A stretch of 20,515 nt of DNA from CAG-390 sp045644325. Lineage in GTDB: Bacteria; Bacillota; Clostridia; Oscillospirales; CAG-272. This document shows, piece after piece, positions 7,682-15,099 of this stretch. The notes beneath the pieces are model-generated. The model had not been told where the DNA came from and searched no databases. It saw only the letters and a list, made by a program, of their open reading frames with translations. The stretch covers positions 1-20,515 of the forward strand of contig JAZRGT010000016.1 in the NCBI GenBank assembly GCA_045644325.1, in the 5' to 3' direction. The position numbers and the translations under genes are program-made. Numbering within the stretch: the first letter of the stretch is position 1; the number at the start of each line of letters is the position of its first letter.

Positions 7682-8491
7682 TTAAACGGTCAATTCCGCA
7701 TCCACGCAGACGGGGCAGTGGTCGGAGATCGCGAGGGCGGTTTCGTCACTGGGGATGGAGTGTACGAGGACTTTTACGGCATCATCGGTGACGAAGATGA
7801 AGTCGATCGGGGTGCCTGCTTCGCAGGGCCGACCGGGGACGCGGTGGAAGGAATTGATGTCTTGTGTAGCACTGACGGTCGCAATATCTGCGCTGTCGGG
7901 CAGTACCTTCTTCATATTTTGAATCGATTCGCGGTGCGGGTGGGTGTTGAAGTCGCCCGTGATGAAAACAGGAAGGGAGGAGCCGTATTTTGCGCGCAGC
8001 TCATCCTTCTTTTCAAGCATCTGGCAGACGTTGTCAACGCGCCACAGCTCGCCCTCGACGGCGTCGGTCGCCTCAAGATTGTAGGATTTCAGTATCAGCG
8101 AGCCGTGAGAGTTGATGATAGCGAGCTTTTTGCCGCTCTGCTTGTCGGCAACGACAGCCCACGCCATCGACTTCGTATCCGTGCCGCGGCTGCGGTAAAG
8201 CTCACTGCCGCCCTCGATCAGATCAAAGCGGTCGCGGCGGTAGAGTATGGGGGTAAAACAATGCTTATCCTCGGGGTGACGGAGCGCGACGGGGGCGTAG
8301 ATGTCGCCCAGCGTGTCGAAAAGAGCAGTTCCGACACGGTTGACCTCCTGCATACCGATCAGATCGGCATCGCTCGCGCGGTAATAATCTGCAATCAGAG
8401 AGAGGCGGTCGGGGAGGGTTTTATCAAATAGAATATTGCTGGACATAACGCGCACGTCGGCGCCTGCGATACGTGGATTCAAATAGGACAT
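7682..8491 (-). CDS. Endonuclease/exonuclease/phosphatase family hydrolase
   Basis: This 269-residue protein has the full signature of the metal-dependent EEP superfamily (DNase I/ExoIII/sphingomyelinase/phosphatase fold): VMSSNIL with Asn19, GMQEVN with Glu49, INSHG with His129, TGDFNTHP with Asp180 and Asn182, IDFIF with Asp230, and SDHCPV with Asp257-His258. All catalytic and metal positions look intact, so it should be active. It lacks a signal peptide and is probably cytoplasmic; substrate (nucleic acid, phospholipid or sugar phosphate) cannot be read from sequence. The ATG at 8491 has AAAGGA eight bases upstream; the TTG two codons earlier is too close to that site. It lies 51 bases downstream of the MmcQ/YjbR gene. 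Confidence 0.9.
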   Translation of the reverse strand: MSYLNPRIAGADVRVMSSNILFDKTLPDRLSLIADYYRASDADLIGMQEVNRVGTALFDTLGDIYAPVALRHPEDKHCFTPILYRRDRFDLIEGGSELYRSRGTDTKSMAWAVVADKQSGKKLAIINSHGSLILKSYNLEATDAVEGELWRVDNVCQMLEKKDELRAKYGSSLPVFITGDFNTHPHRESIQNMKKVLPDSADIATVSATQDINSFHRVPGRPCEAGTPIDFIFVTDDAVKVLVHSIPSDETALAISDHCPVCVDAELTV

Positions 8492-8542
8492 AGTCAAATT
8501 CCTTTCCGTTTGATGATATATTTATATGGAAGAAAACTGCAC

Positions 8543-8923
8543 TTATTGTGCGATTTTCGTACGCTTCTTTTTTGCTCTCGTCGCCTCGAAGCTGACGTTT
8601 GTGAGAAAATGCACGATATCCTCGGGTGCATCGGGGAGGAGGACTGAGATCCAATGGTGCTTATTCATATGATACGCGGGATGGACTCCGTCGGACGCAT
8701 CGAATGAGCCGAACATTTCGGTCGGCAGTTTGAGATTGACCACGTCGATCACCTCATCGCTGTGAAGACCGAATTTACGCCGCGAAACGCGCATTACGAT
8801 CGCGTACCACTTACGGTTGTCCGCGTGACGAAGCACGGCGGTCTCGAAATCTTCGTCAAATGGATAATCGGGCGACGTGCCGAAGACCTCAAGGCAATGT
8901 GAAAGAAAATCTTGTTTATTCAT
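8543..8923 (-). CDS. MmcQ/YjbR family protein
   Basis: This 126-residue protein belongs to the MmcQ/YjbR family (CyaY-like fold, often annotated as DNA-binding). The family pattern is clear: an N-terminal helix NKQDFLSHCLEVFGT, the YPFDEDFETAVLRH segment, a WYAIVMRV strand, a DVVNLKLP strand, and the signature YHMNKHHWISVLL before a C-terminal helix. The tail is Lys/Arg-rich (RAKKKRTK). The start follows AAAGGA by eight bases. It is 53 bases downstream of the Gfo/Idh/MocA stop with a hairpin in between and no clear promoter of its own, so expression by read-through is possible. Confidence 0.88.
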   Translation of the reverse strand: MNKQDFLSHCLEVFGTSPDYPFDEDFETAVLRHADNRKWYAIVMRVSRRKFGLHSDEVIDVVNLKLPTEMFGSFDASDGVHPAYHMNKHHWISVLLPDAPEDIVHFLTNVSFEATRAKKKRTKIAQ

Positions 8924-8942
8924 AAGAAGAGTCCTTTAGGAT

Positions 8943-8971
8943 AAAAGCCTCCGTTGGGGTCGGAGGCTTTT
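8943..8971 (-). terminator. Terminator after the Gfo/Idh/MocA gene
   Basis: AAAAGCCTCCG (8943-8953) pairs with CGGAGGCTTTT (8961-8971) across a 7-base loop. It lies six bases after the dehydrogenase stop and 20 bases before the MmcQ/YjbR start, so it may act as an attenuator between the two genes. Confidence 0.8.
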
Positions 8972-8976
8972 TAGTG

Positions 8977-9996
8977 TTAAATAGTCGGATTGAATTCTAT
9001 TCTCTCGCCCATATGGTCGGCGGAGTAGAGAAGCTTATTTGCGATCGCTACGGTGCGTGCGGAGGATTCGGGCATATTCTTTTCGGGGGTGATACCCTTT
9101 TCAAGGCAATCGACGAAGTATTCGATCTCAGCCTCAATGCCGCCGTAAGGAGCTATCTCGATCTTTTCGACCGATCCGTCTTCCTTGGAATATACGTTAA
9201 CGCCGTTTGCATCATAGATAACGGATGCCTTTTCAAATCCGACGCGGTAGCCTGCGTTGAATTTGGTGCCCTTGAGTGACCATTCCGCAACCGCGCTGAC
9301 GGGGAGATTATCGTAGTAATACTGAACGAAAACGGTGTCGTGCTTTACAAAAGTAGCAGCCGCAACTGCGGAGAAAGCCTTCGGCTCGCCGAAGAGCCAG
9401 CGGATCATATCGCAATCGTGGATGTGGAGGTCGTAGATTACGCCGCCCGAAAGCTCGGGCTTCATATACCAGTTGTTCCAGCCCCATCTGGGGGGTCCGC
9501 TGAGACGGTCAAAGTGAGCGGCAGTGGGCTTGCCGTATCTGCCGTCCTCGATGCAAGCCTTGAGGAACTCGTACTGACGGTAGAAGCGCAGGCACTGACC
9601 GATCATAAGCTGCTTACCCGAGCGGTCGCGCGCTTCGATCATACGGCGGCACTCTTCCTCTGTGAGAGCCATCGGCTTTTCGCTCTGAACGTGATAGCCG
9701 CGCTCAAGCATTTTGATCGCGTATTCGCAGTGCAGGGGAGTGGGCAGACAGATGTCGATGAGGTCGATCTGTTCGTTTGCGAGCATTTCTTCAAGGTCGG
9801 TGTAGGTGCGGAAGTCGCCGCCGAGTCCCGCTTCGCCGGTTTCGATATTGATTGTAATGCGACGCTTAAAAGCCTCGGGGTCGATGTCGCAGATAGCGAC
9901 GAGCTTTACGGGAATACCGCGTTTTTCAAGGGAGAGATATGCGTTTTTATGTGACTGGGCGATACCGCCGAAGCCGATCATAGCAGCACGGATCAT
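8977..9996 (-). CDS. Gfo/Idh/MocA family oxidoreductase
   Basis: This 339-residue NAD(P)-dependent dehydrogenase of the inositol/sugar family has an N-terminal Rossmann fold with IGFGGIAQ (residues 7-14), a LPTPLHCEYA motif (84-93), the EKP motif (106-108, catalytic-type Lys107) and the GGVIYDLHIHDCDMIRWL segment (184-201) with Asp189 and His193 in the usual catalytic positions. Such enzymes oxidise or epimerise cyclitols, sugars or amino sugars; the substrate here is unknown. The start at 9996 follows GGAGG by eight bases; the frame upstream to 10134 would run through the promoter and is rejected. Its promoter shares a block with that of the solute-binding lipoprotein at 12801-14318, suggesting co-regulation. 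Confidence 0.93.
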   Translation of the reverse strand: MIRAAMIGFGGIAQSHKNAYLSLEKRGIPVKLVAICDIDPEAFKRRITINIETGEAGLGGDFRTYTDLEEMLANEQIDLIDICLPTPLHCEYAIKMLERGYHVQSEKPMALTEEECRRMIEARDRSGKQLMIGQCLRFYRQYEFLKACIEDGRYGKPTAAHFDRLSGPPRWGWNNWYMKPELSGGVIYDLHIHDCDMIRWLFGEPKAFSAVAAATFVKHDTVFVQYYYDNLPVSAVAEWSLKGTKFNAGYRVGFEKASVIYDANGVNVYSKEDGSVEKIEIAPYGGIEAEIEYFVDCLEKGITPEKNMPESSARTVAIANKLLYSADHMGERIEFNPTI

Positions 9997-10030
9997 AGGG
10001 TTGTCCTCCGATTTTTTGATTATTGACATA

Positions 10031-10059
10031 AGTATATCACGAAATCGAGGAATAGTCAA
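10031..10059 (-). promoter_or_regulatory. Promoter of the Gfo/Idh/MocA gene
   Basis: Complement strand: TTGACT (10059-10054), 17 bases, TATACT (10036-10031). The first ten spacer bases, ATTCCTCGAT, nearly repeat those of the promoter at 14352-14380. Confidence 0.8.
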
Positions 10060-10127
10060 GGTCTTTGAAAAAAATAGTGACAGATAGTGTTTACCGTCGC
10101 TTTTTGATGCAATATTTTCCAAATTTG

Positions 10128-10156
10128 TTGACAAATAAAAGATTTAGGTGTATAAT
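10128..10156 (+). promoter_or_regulatory. Consensus sigma-A promoter of the repeat lipoprotein
   Basis: A perfect TTGACA (10128-10133), 17-base spacer and perfect TATAAT (10151-10156). GGAGG at 10179-10183 lies eight bases before the ATG at 10192. Confidence 0.9.
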
Positions 10157-10191
10157 AAATCTATTATCATTTAACATCGGAGGATAAAAAT

Positions 10192-12759
10192 ATGAAAAAA
10201 ACGTCTTTCATATTGATAGCTTTGTTGCTTGCATTCGCAATGCTTTTTAGCGCTTGTGATGAAGGCAGCGAAGAAACGACGGTAGCTCCCGATACCACCG
10301 AAGCACCCGGAATAACCGTCGAAGTTGAGACTACAAGTGAGCTTGAAGCGACGAAGGAGCCCGAAACTACAAAGGCACCCGAAACTACAAAGGCGCCCGA
10401 AACAACAAAGGCACCCGAAACAACAAAGGCACCCGAAACTACAAAGGCACCCGAAACTACAAAGGCACCCGAAACAACAAAGGCGCCCGAAACTACAAAG
10501 GCGCCCGAAACTACAAAGGTACCCGAGACCACAGCGGCACCCGAGGTTACGACAGAGCCTCCGCATACTCATTCCTGGAGTGCTTGGAGCGTTAAAAAAG
10601 CGGCAACCTGCACCGAATCGGGTAGTGAGGAAAGAAGCTGCTCGTGCGGCGAGAAGGAATCCAAAGCTATCCCCGCGATAGGTCACAGCTATAAGGACGG
10701 CAAGTGCTCCTCCTGCGGAATAAGCGATCCCTCTGTTCAAAATGCAGACAAGATATACAGTGATGCTGTCGAGCTTCTTAACAGCGGCAAATACGAAGAG
10801 GCATATGCGAAGCTTTTAAGCATCAAGGACAAAAAAGACGTAAGCGAGTATCTTGACAAATTCGTTTGGGTATGTGGTAAGGAAACCTTCAGCAACTCAT
10901 CCGGAGCTTATAAGTCCGTTATCGAGTATACGGTAAATGATAACGGATATATTAAAGCATCTCACGAAACCGACTCCAGAGGATTAGAGTATATTACGGA
11001 ATACTTATACGAAAGCGACCGTGGCGGTCTCTTGCTCGAAACTGCAAGATGGCAAGCGGGAACAGAGAATAACTTCATTGTCGAATATATATATAACGAT
11101 TACGGAATTCTTGTTGAAAAGGTGCAGTGGAGCAGTATTGAGGATGCAGAGTATAATATTCTGTATGAATATGACGGCGAAGGTAGACTCAGCAAAGAAA
11201 TAAACAATAATTTCAATATGCCGTATACCGTGGAATACACTTATGGCAACAGCGGCAAGCTTGCACAGTCCGCAAGGATTGATGCCTTCGGCACCACGGT
11301 TACCAAGTATGAGTACGATAAAAACGGACTTCTTGTCAAAGAATCCACCAACTATTATGATGGTGACGGCGTTATAACCTACGAATATGATGCAAACGGC
11401 AATCTGATCAAAATGACGGAGCCCGACGGCTCAATCACCGAATATTCCGATTACAAGCTCTTTTACCGCGCAGAGGTCCTGCCAAGCGAGAGAAGCGGTT
11501 TTGTTTCGATAATTCCCGATCACGTTAATCCCGAATGGACCTCTTGGTCTGACGGCAATGCAATTGGTGTTAAGTACGACGGAAAGTATTACGTTATCGA
11601 TAAAGCAGGCAAGGTACTCGCAGGTCCCTTTGACGGCTTGGTTTGCCCCGATTCCGAGGGATATGCAATAGGCTTCGTTCGCACGAAGGAGGTCGTCGGT
11701 GTCGAGCTTGACGAATTCGACGGCACCCCGTACAACATTGTAAAGACCACGACGGTTTCCTACGTCATTGATTCGACCGGTAAGATAGTATTTGAAAGAA
11801 CGGGATCGGTAACCGACTCCTTCTATGAATCTACCTATGACGGCGAGTATATCGAGCACTATACCGAAGGAATGCTCGTCACCATTACCTATGATTCTTA
11901 TTATATGGGAATGGCGCGCAACTATTATACCGTTCACATTTACGACAGCCACGGCAACAAGATCGCGGATTACGGCGATCTCATCTCGCACGGCGCGTAT
12001 ATCAACGGAAAAATGGTTCTGATCAACTATGAGGGCGAGATATTTGCAGTCGACCGGACGGGTAAAAAGATCGCCTCCGCAGGTCACCTCGTCGAGCGGC
12101 ATCCTCTCGTTGAGCCTTGGTATTTCAGTATGATATTTGCCTCGATCGGCGACGGACATTATATGTCGTATTTCCCCGGAGGATATACCATAATCGATAC
12201 TGAGATCTATTCCTCCGCAGATGATTATTATCATCTCCTCCTCAGCGAGGATATGGAAAGCTCATATCTGATTAACAAGTCTTACGTTTATGATAACCGA
12301 AACTACGGAACTCTCATTTTCGCAAAGATCGTTGAAAATGGAAAGGTTTCGGACGGATATTATCTGATCGACGTTGCCAAATGCAAGGTTGACGAGAAGG
12401 GCATGATCCTTCCCACTCGTTCTGCAGCGGTTTGTGACAAGGAATTTGCAAGCGGAAACTTCTATAATATCTTTGGCAAAACAGAAAAATATGCACTTGT
12501 AAGCACTTCGGACGGCAAATGGGGCTTCCTCTCCTACGACGGAAAGACTCTTAAGATGTACGACGATGCGTGCTATTTCTCAGGCGGTATTGCGGCTGTC
12601 AAGGAAAACGGCGAGATCTTCGTAATTGACGAGAGCTTCAATCGTATTTCGGATGCAGTTACGGGATATGACGGCGTATCAGCATGCGGAAGCGGATGGT
12701 TCCTTTTGAGAAAAGGCAACGACCGTGTGATCGCGTTTTATAGCGTGCAGAATAATTGA
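10192..12759 (+). CDS. Large lipoprotein with ETTKAP repeat stalk, YD-like and WG-like repeats
   Basis: An 855-residue surface lipoprotein. The N-terminus is a lipoprotein signal peptide ending LFSAC with Cys22 as the lipidation site. Residues 52-117 are a flexible stalk of hexapeptides (eight exact ETTKAP plus four degenerate or flanking units). Residues 125-176 form a Cys/His module (HTHSWSAW, ATC, CSCG, GHSY, CSSCG; Cys140, 150, 152, 172, 175) that may bind zinc. About 184-230 is a TPR-like helical hairpin (NSGKYEEAYAKL). About 230-425 holds YD/RHS-like repeats (YEYDGEGRLSKE, YEYDANGNLIKM). The remainder to the C-terminus has WG-repeat-like strands (GKYYVIDKAGK, GKWGFLSYDGK). The domain mix suggests a wall-spanning display or binding protein; no enzyme motif is seen. 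It has its own strong promoter and ends at a shared terminator. Confidence 0.85.
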   Translation: MKKTSFILIALLLAFAMLFSACDEGSEETTVAPDTTEAPGITVEVETTSELEATKEPETTKAPETTKAPETTKAPETTKAPETTKAPETTKAPETTKAPETTKAPETTKVPETTAAPEVTTEPPHTHSWSAWSVKKAATCTESGSEERSCSCGEKESKAIPAIGHSYKDGKCSSCGISDPSVQNADKIYSDAVELLNSGKYEEAYAKLLSIKDKKDVSEYLDKFVWVCGKETFSNSSGAYKSVIEYTVNDNGYIKASHETDSRGLEYITEYLYESDRGGLLLETARWQAGTENNFIVEYIYNDYGILVEKVQWSSIEDAEYNILYEYDGEGRLSKEINNNFNMPYTVEYTYGNSGKLAQSARIDAFGTTVTKYEYDKNGLLVKESTNYYDGDGVITYEYDANGNLIKMTEPDGSITEYSDYKLFYRAEVLPSERSGFVSIIPDHVNPEWTSWSDGNAIGVKYDGKYYVIDKAGKVLAGPFDGLVCPDSEGYAIGFVRTKEVVGVELDEFDGTPYNIVKTTTVSYVIDSTGKIVFERTGSVTDSFYESTYDGEYIEHYTEGMLVTITYDSYYMGMARNYYTVHIYDSHGNKIADYGDLISHGAYINGKMVLINYEGEIFAVDRTGKKIASAGHLVERHPLVEPWYFSMIFASIGDGHYMSYFPGGYTIIDTEIYSSADDYYHLLLSEDMESSYLINKSYVYDNRNYGTLIFAKIVENGKVSDGYYLIDVAKCKVDEKGMILPTRSAAVCDKEFASGNFYNIFGKTEKYALVSTSDGKWGFLSYDGKTLKMYDDACYFSGGIAAVKENGEIFVIDESFNRISDAVTGYDGVSACGSGWFLLRKGNDRVIAFYSVQNN
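10345..10542 (+). repeat. 18-bp tandem repeat coding the ETTKAP stalk
   Basis: Eleven 18-bp units in frame: EATKEP, eight ETTKAP, ETTKVP, ETTAAP. Units differ only at synonymous third positions (ACT/ACA, GCA/GCG) in the core, which marks recent slippage-type expansion. A further degenerate unit, EVTTEP, follows. Confidence 0.95.
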
Positions 12760-12764
12760 AAAGC

Positions 12765-12796
12765 AACCCCCGCACGGCGTAAGTCGTGCGGGGGTT
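12765..12796. terminator. Bidirectional terminator between convergent lipoprotein genes
   Basis: AACCCCCGCACG (12765-12776) pairs with CGTGCGGGGGTT (12785-12796), followed by TTTTA. Stop codons lie at 12759 (rightward) and 12801 (leftward), so it serves both genes. The core CGCACGGCGTAAG recurs at 17080-17092. Confidence 0.9.
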
Positions 12797-12800
12797 TTTA

Positions 12801-14318
12801 TTAGTTAGTGTTCTTCAGCTCCTCAGAGAGGCTCGTCAAGGATCTGTTCCAGCCTCTCATTTGAACCTTACCTGCAGAAGCAAGCGAGTTGACGCCGTTC
12901 TCGATCTGCATTCTCCAGACACGGATGGGGCTCGAGGAGTCACCGCCGAGAGAATCGAAGAAGGGACGTCCGATATCGAATACTACGTTGTCACGGATGA
13001 CCTCAAAGAGCTCCGCGTCGTAGGGGTTTTTGGAATACTGATATTTGAATGCGGTCTCAAAGAGTGCGGGGGTAACGGTGCGGTATGCCTCGGATGCCAT
13101 ACACTCAAGCACCGCACCCGACTTTGAGGTGTTCTTTGCGTCGATCGGGATGCAGTACATCGTGTGGGTGAAGGCAACGGGAGTGCGGTAATTTTCCTGC
13201 GTTTCGTCAAACTTGGGCGCGGGAAGGATGCTGTAATTGATCTCCGAGTTGCGGAACTGCTGTGCAAGATGCTGACCCGATACGTTGTAGAAGAGGGAAT
13301 TGCCCTCCGCGTAGAGGGTAGCGGATGCCGTCTTGATAAAGAATCCGTCGTTTGAATTGTGATAGAGATCGTTGAAGCGGTCGATGACGGCAAAGGATTT
13401 GTCGCTGAGAACGTCCTCAGAAAGGGTAAGATTGCCATCCGCGGTGGGAATGACGTAGTTCATGCCCGATCCCATATAGAAAATATCAAGAAGGGGATGG
13501 GTGATCGAGAAGAGACCGTAGCGGTCGGTTTCCGACTTTTTACCGTCGTTATCAAGGTCCGAGTAAACGCCCCTGGACATTTCAATGAGAAGCTCCTGAG
13601 TCCACTTGCCCTCAAGAGCAAGTGCTTGAGGGTTGGTGAGGTTGAGCTGCTCGCCGAGATCGTTGTTGTAAACGATGAACATCATCTGATAGATGAGAGT
13701 AGAAGCGATATCACCCGAGGTGAAGTAGAGGCGGTTGTTGATGGTGTTGAGCTCAAGAAGGCTATCCGACCACCAAGGCTTTTCAAAATCAAGATGATCG
13801 ACCTCAAGAAGGTCAACGAGCATGTGCTCGATCGTCAGAACGCCCGCGGAACGCAGATAGCAACCGATGAGGTCATACGCACCCTCACCAACGCTGATGG
13901 TGTTGGAAAGAGTCTGGCAGAAATCCTTGAAAGCGGAGCTGTTGCCCTTTGTGATGGTAAATTCAAGCTCGACACCGAGTCTGCTCTCGGTTCTTGCGTT
14001 GCGGTTGTAAACCGCGTCTTCGACGATGTTGCCCGACTGTTCCTCGACGTCAAACTCGGGGAGGGTATGCTCCCACGCGAAGATGTTGACGGTCTCGCCG
14101 CCGAAATTGAGGGTGGGGTCAAGCTCATCCTTAAGATAGCCGTCGCTGTCGTAACGGTCATCAACCGTTTCTTCCGCGACGGTACCTTCAATGACCGCCG
14201 CCGCTGTAGTGGTTGCCGCAGTATCCTCGCCACCCGTGGGATCGCTGCAAGCGATAGCGGTGCCGGCAACTCCGAGAAGCATAAGAAGTGCCATAACAGC
14301 AGATAATGTACGTTTCAT
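12801..14318 (-). CDS. Extracellular solute-binding lipoprotein (family 1-like), orphan
   Basis: A 505-residue ABC-importer substrate-binding lipoprotein. The signal peptide ends GTAIAC (Cys24), followed by a Thr/Ala-rich linker and the mature domain from about residue 70 (GGETVNIFAWEH). The segment DLDNDGKKSETDRYGL is a typical calcium-like loop of carbohydrate-binding family-1 proteins, and SGDIASTLIYQMMFIVYNNDL is a typical hinge-adjacent stretch. Oligosaccharide uptake is the likely role. No permease or ATPase gene is in the window, so it must work with a transporter encoded elsewhere or just be an orphan binder. AGGAG lies nine bases before the start. The promoter shares an element with the Gfo/Idh/MocA dehydrogenase promoter. 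Confidence 0.9.
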   Translation of the reverse strand: MKRTLSAVMALLMLLGVAGTAIACSDPTGGEDTAATTTAAAVIEGTVAEETVDDRYDSDGYLKDELDPTLNFGGETVNIFAWEHTLPEFDVEEQSGNIVEDAVYNRNARTESRLGVELEFTITKGNSSAFKDFCQTLSNTISVGEGAYDLIGCYLRSAGVLTIEHMLVDLLEVDHLDFEKPWWSDSLLELNTINNRLYFTSGDIASTLIYQMMFIVYNNDLGEQLNLTNPQALALEGKWTQELLIEMSRGVYSDLDNDGKKSETDRYGLFSITHPLLDIFYMGSGMNYVIPTADGNLTLSEDVLSDKSFAVIDRFNDLYHNSNDGFFIKTASATLYAEGNSLFYNVSGQHLAQQFRNSEINYSILPAPKFDETQENYRTPVAFTHTMYCIPIDAKNTSKSGAVLECMASEAYRTVTPALFETAFKYQYSKNPYDAELFEVIRDNVVFDIGRPFFDSLGGDSSSPIRVWRMQIENGVNSLASAGKVQMRGWNRSLTSLSEELKNTN

Positions 14319-14351
14319 GTCTGTTGTCTCCTGATAAATATTGGTAAGATA

Positions 14352-14380
14352 ATTATAGCATAGTATCGGGGAATAGTCAA
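14352..14380 (-). promoter_or_regulatory. Promoter of the solute-binding lipoprotein
   Basis: Complement strand: TTGACT (14380-14375), 17 bases, TATAAT (14357-14352). The -35 and adjoining ATTCCCCGAT match the dehydrogenase promoter at 10031-10059 apart from one base. Confidence 0.88.
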
Positions 14381-14444
14381 TAGAAAAGCGACGGTTTATC
14401 CGATCAAAAACGACTCGGTAGTCTGATTCTTGTGAAGAGAGATA

Positions 14445-14473
14445 TTGATTTTTCTCAAAATATATGCTAAAAT
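14445..14473 (+). promoter_or_regulatory. Promoter of sigma/propeller module 1
   Basis: TTGATT (14445-14450), 17 bases, TAAAAT (14468-14473). The spacer shares TTTCTC and an ATATG-like end with the promoter of module 2 at 17542-17570. Confidence 0.7.
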
Positions 14474-14484
14474 ATAAAAAACTA

Positions 14485-14522
14485 GTGTTATCCCCCGCCC
14501 AAAAGTTGTCTTGTAGGATGAA
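14485..14522 (+). promoter_or_regulatory. Conserved leader element of module 1
   Basis: GTGTTA (14485-14490), 23 bases starting with a pyrimidine/C run, then TAGGATGAA (14514-14522), followed by the small palindrome GAAGGACCTTC (14520-14530). The same two boxes with the same spacing, and the same distance from the -10, recur at 17582-17619. It could be a second (ECF-type, autoregulated) promoter or an RNA leader. Confidence 0.5.
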
Positions 14523-14547
14523 GGACCTTCAAAAAGGAGTGCGCAAC

Positions 14548-15099
14548 ATGGAAGACAAAAAAATAATCGACCTGTTTTTCGCCCGCTCCGAGGCGGCAAT
14601 CGCGGAATCGGAGAAAAAATTCGGCAAATATCTGCGTTATATTGCATTTTCCGTTCTCGGTGACGAGCGCGACAGCGAGGAAGTTGAAAACGATACATAT
14701 CTCCGCGCGTGGAATTCAATACCGCCCGAAAACCCCTGCTCGCTCAAGGGCTATCTTGCCGCGCTCTGCCGCAATCTTTCCATTAACCGTTACAAGGCGA
14801 AAAAAGCGCAGAAACGCGGCGAATCGGATCTTGCACTCGACGAGCTCGGTGAGATAGCCGACGGCTCGGGTTCTGCCGATCTTGCCGAAAGGTTCACCCT
14901 GCGCGAGGCGATTGAGAGCTTTTTGCGCTCTCTTGATCGGCGCGACCGCATCATCTTCCTTCAGAGGTATTTCTACAACTGCTCCATCCGCGATATCGCA
15001 GAGCGGCACGGAATGAAGGAAAGTGCGGTAACTATGCTCCTTTTCCGCACCCGCACGAAACTGAAAGACAAACTTACAAAGGAGGGGATCGACTTATGA
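14548..15099 (+). CDS. ECF-type RNA polymerase sigma factor (module 1)
   Basis: A 183-residue sigma-70 family factor of ECF size. Region 2 spans about residues 20-60 (KYLRYIAFSVLGDERDSEEVENDTYLRAWNSIPP, with the acidic -10-binding helix), a variable linker about 85-115, and region 4 about 117-175 with the helix-turn-helix IRDIAERHGMKESAVTMLLFRTRTKLK. No region 1.1 or 3. The start at 14548 has AAGGAG eight bases upstream; an in-frame ATG at 14518 inside the leader is less likely. It overlaps the following propeller gene by ATGA, so the two are translationally coupled, a common arrangement for a sigma factor and its regulator. By ungapped hand alignment 103 of 183 residues match the paralogue at 17652-18203. 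Confidence 0.93.
   Translation: MEDKKIIDLFFARSEAAIAESEKKFGKYLRYIAFSVLGDERDSEEVENDTYLRAWNSIPPENPCSLKGYLAALCRNLSINRYKAKKAQKRGESDLALDELGEIADGSGSADLAERFTLREAIESFLRSLDRRDRIIFLQRYFYNCSIRDIAERHGMKESAVTMLLFRTRTKLKDKLTKEGIDL

Noticed and set aside
7619..8431. Rightward 270-codon frame opposite the EEP hydrolase gene
   Set aside because: The opposite strand encodes all EEP catalytic motifs; this frame is a mirror of its codon pattern.
10345..10542. CRISPR-like or non-coding satellite array
   Set aside because: Units are 18 bp, contiguous without spacers, in frame with the lipoprotein and vary synonymously, so this is a coding repeat.
11431..12234. Leftward 267-codon frame inside the large lipoprotein gene
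   Set aside because: Antisense to a continuous 855-residue frame with signal peptide and repeats; no start signals.
13359..14306. Long rightward open frame (315 codons) opposite the solute-binding lipoprotein gene
   Set aside because: It is the antisense shadow of a gene with a clear signal peptide, lipobox, promoter and ribosome site; its product has no recognisable features.
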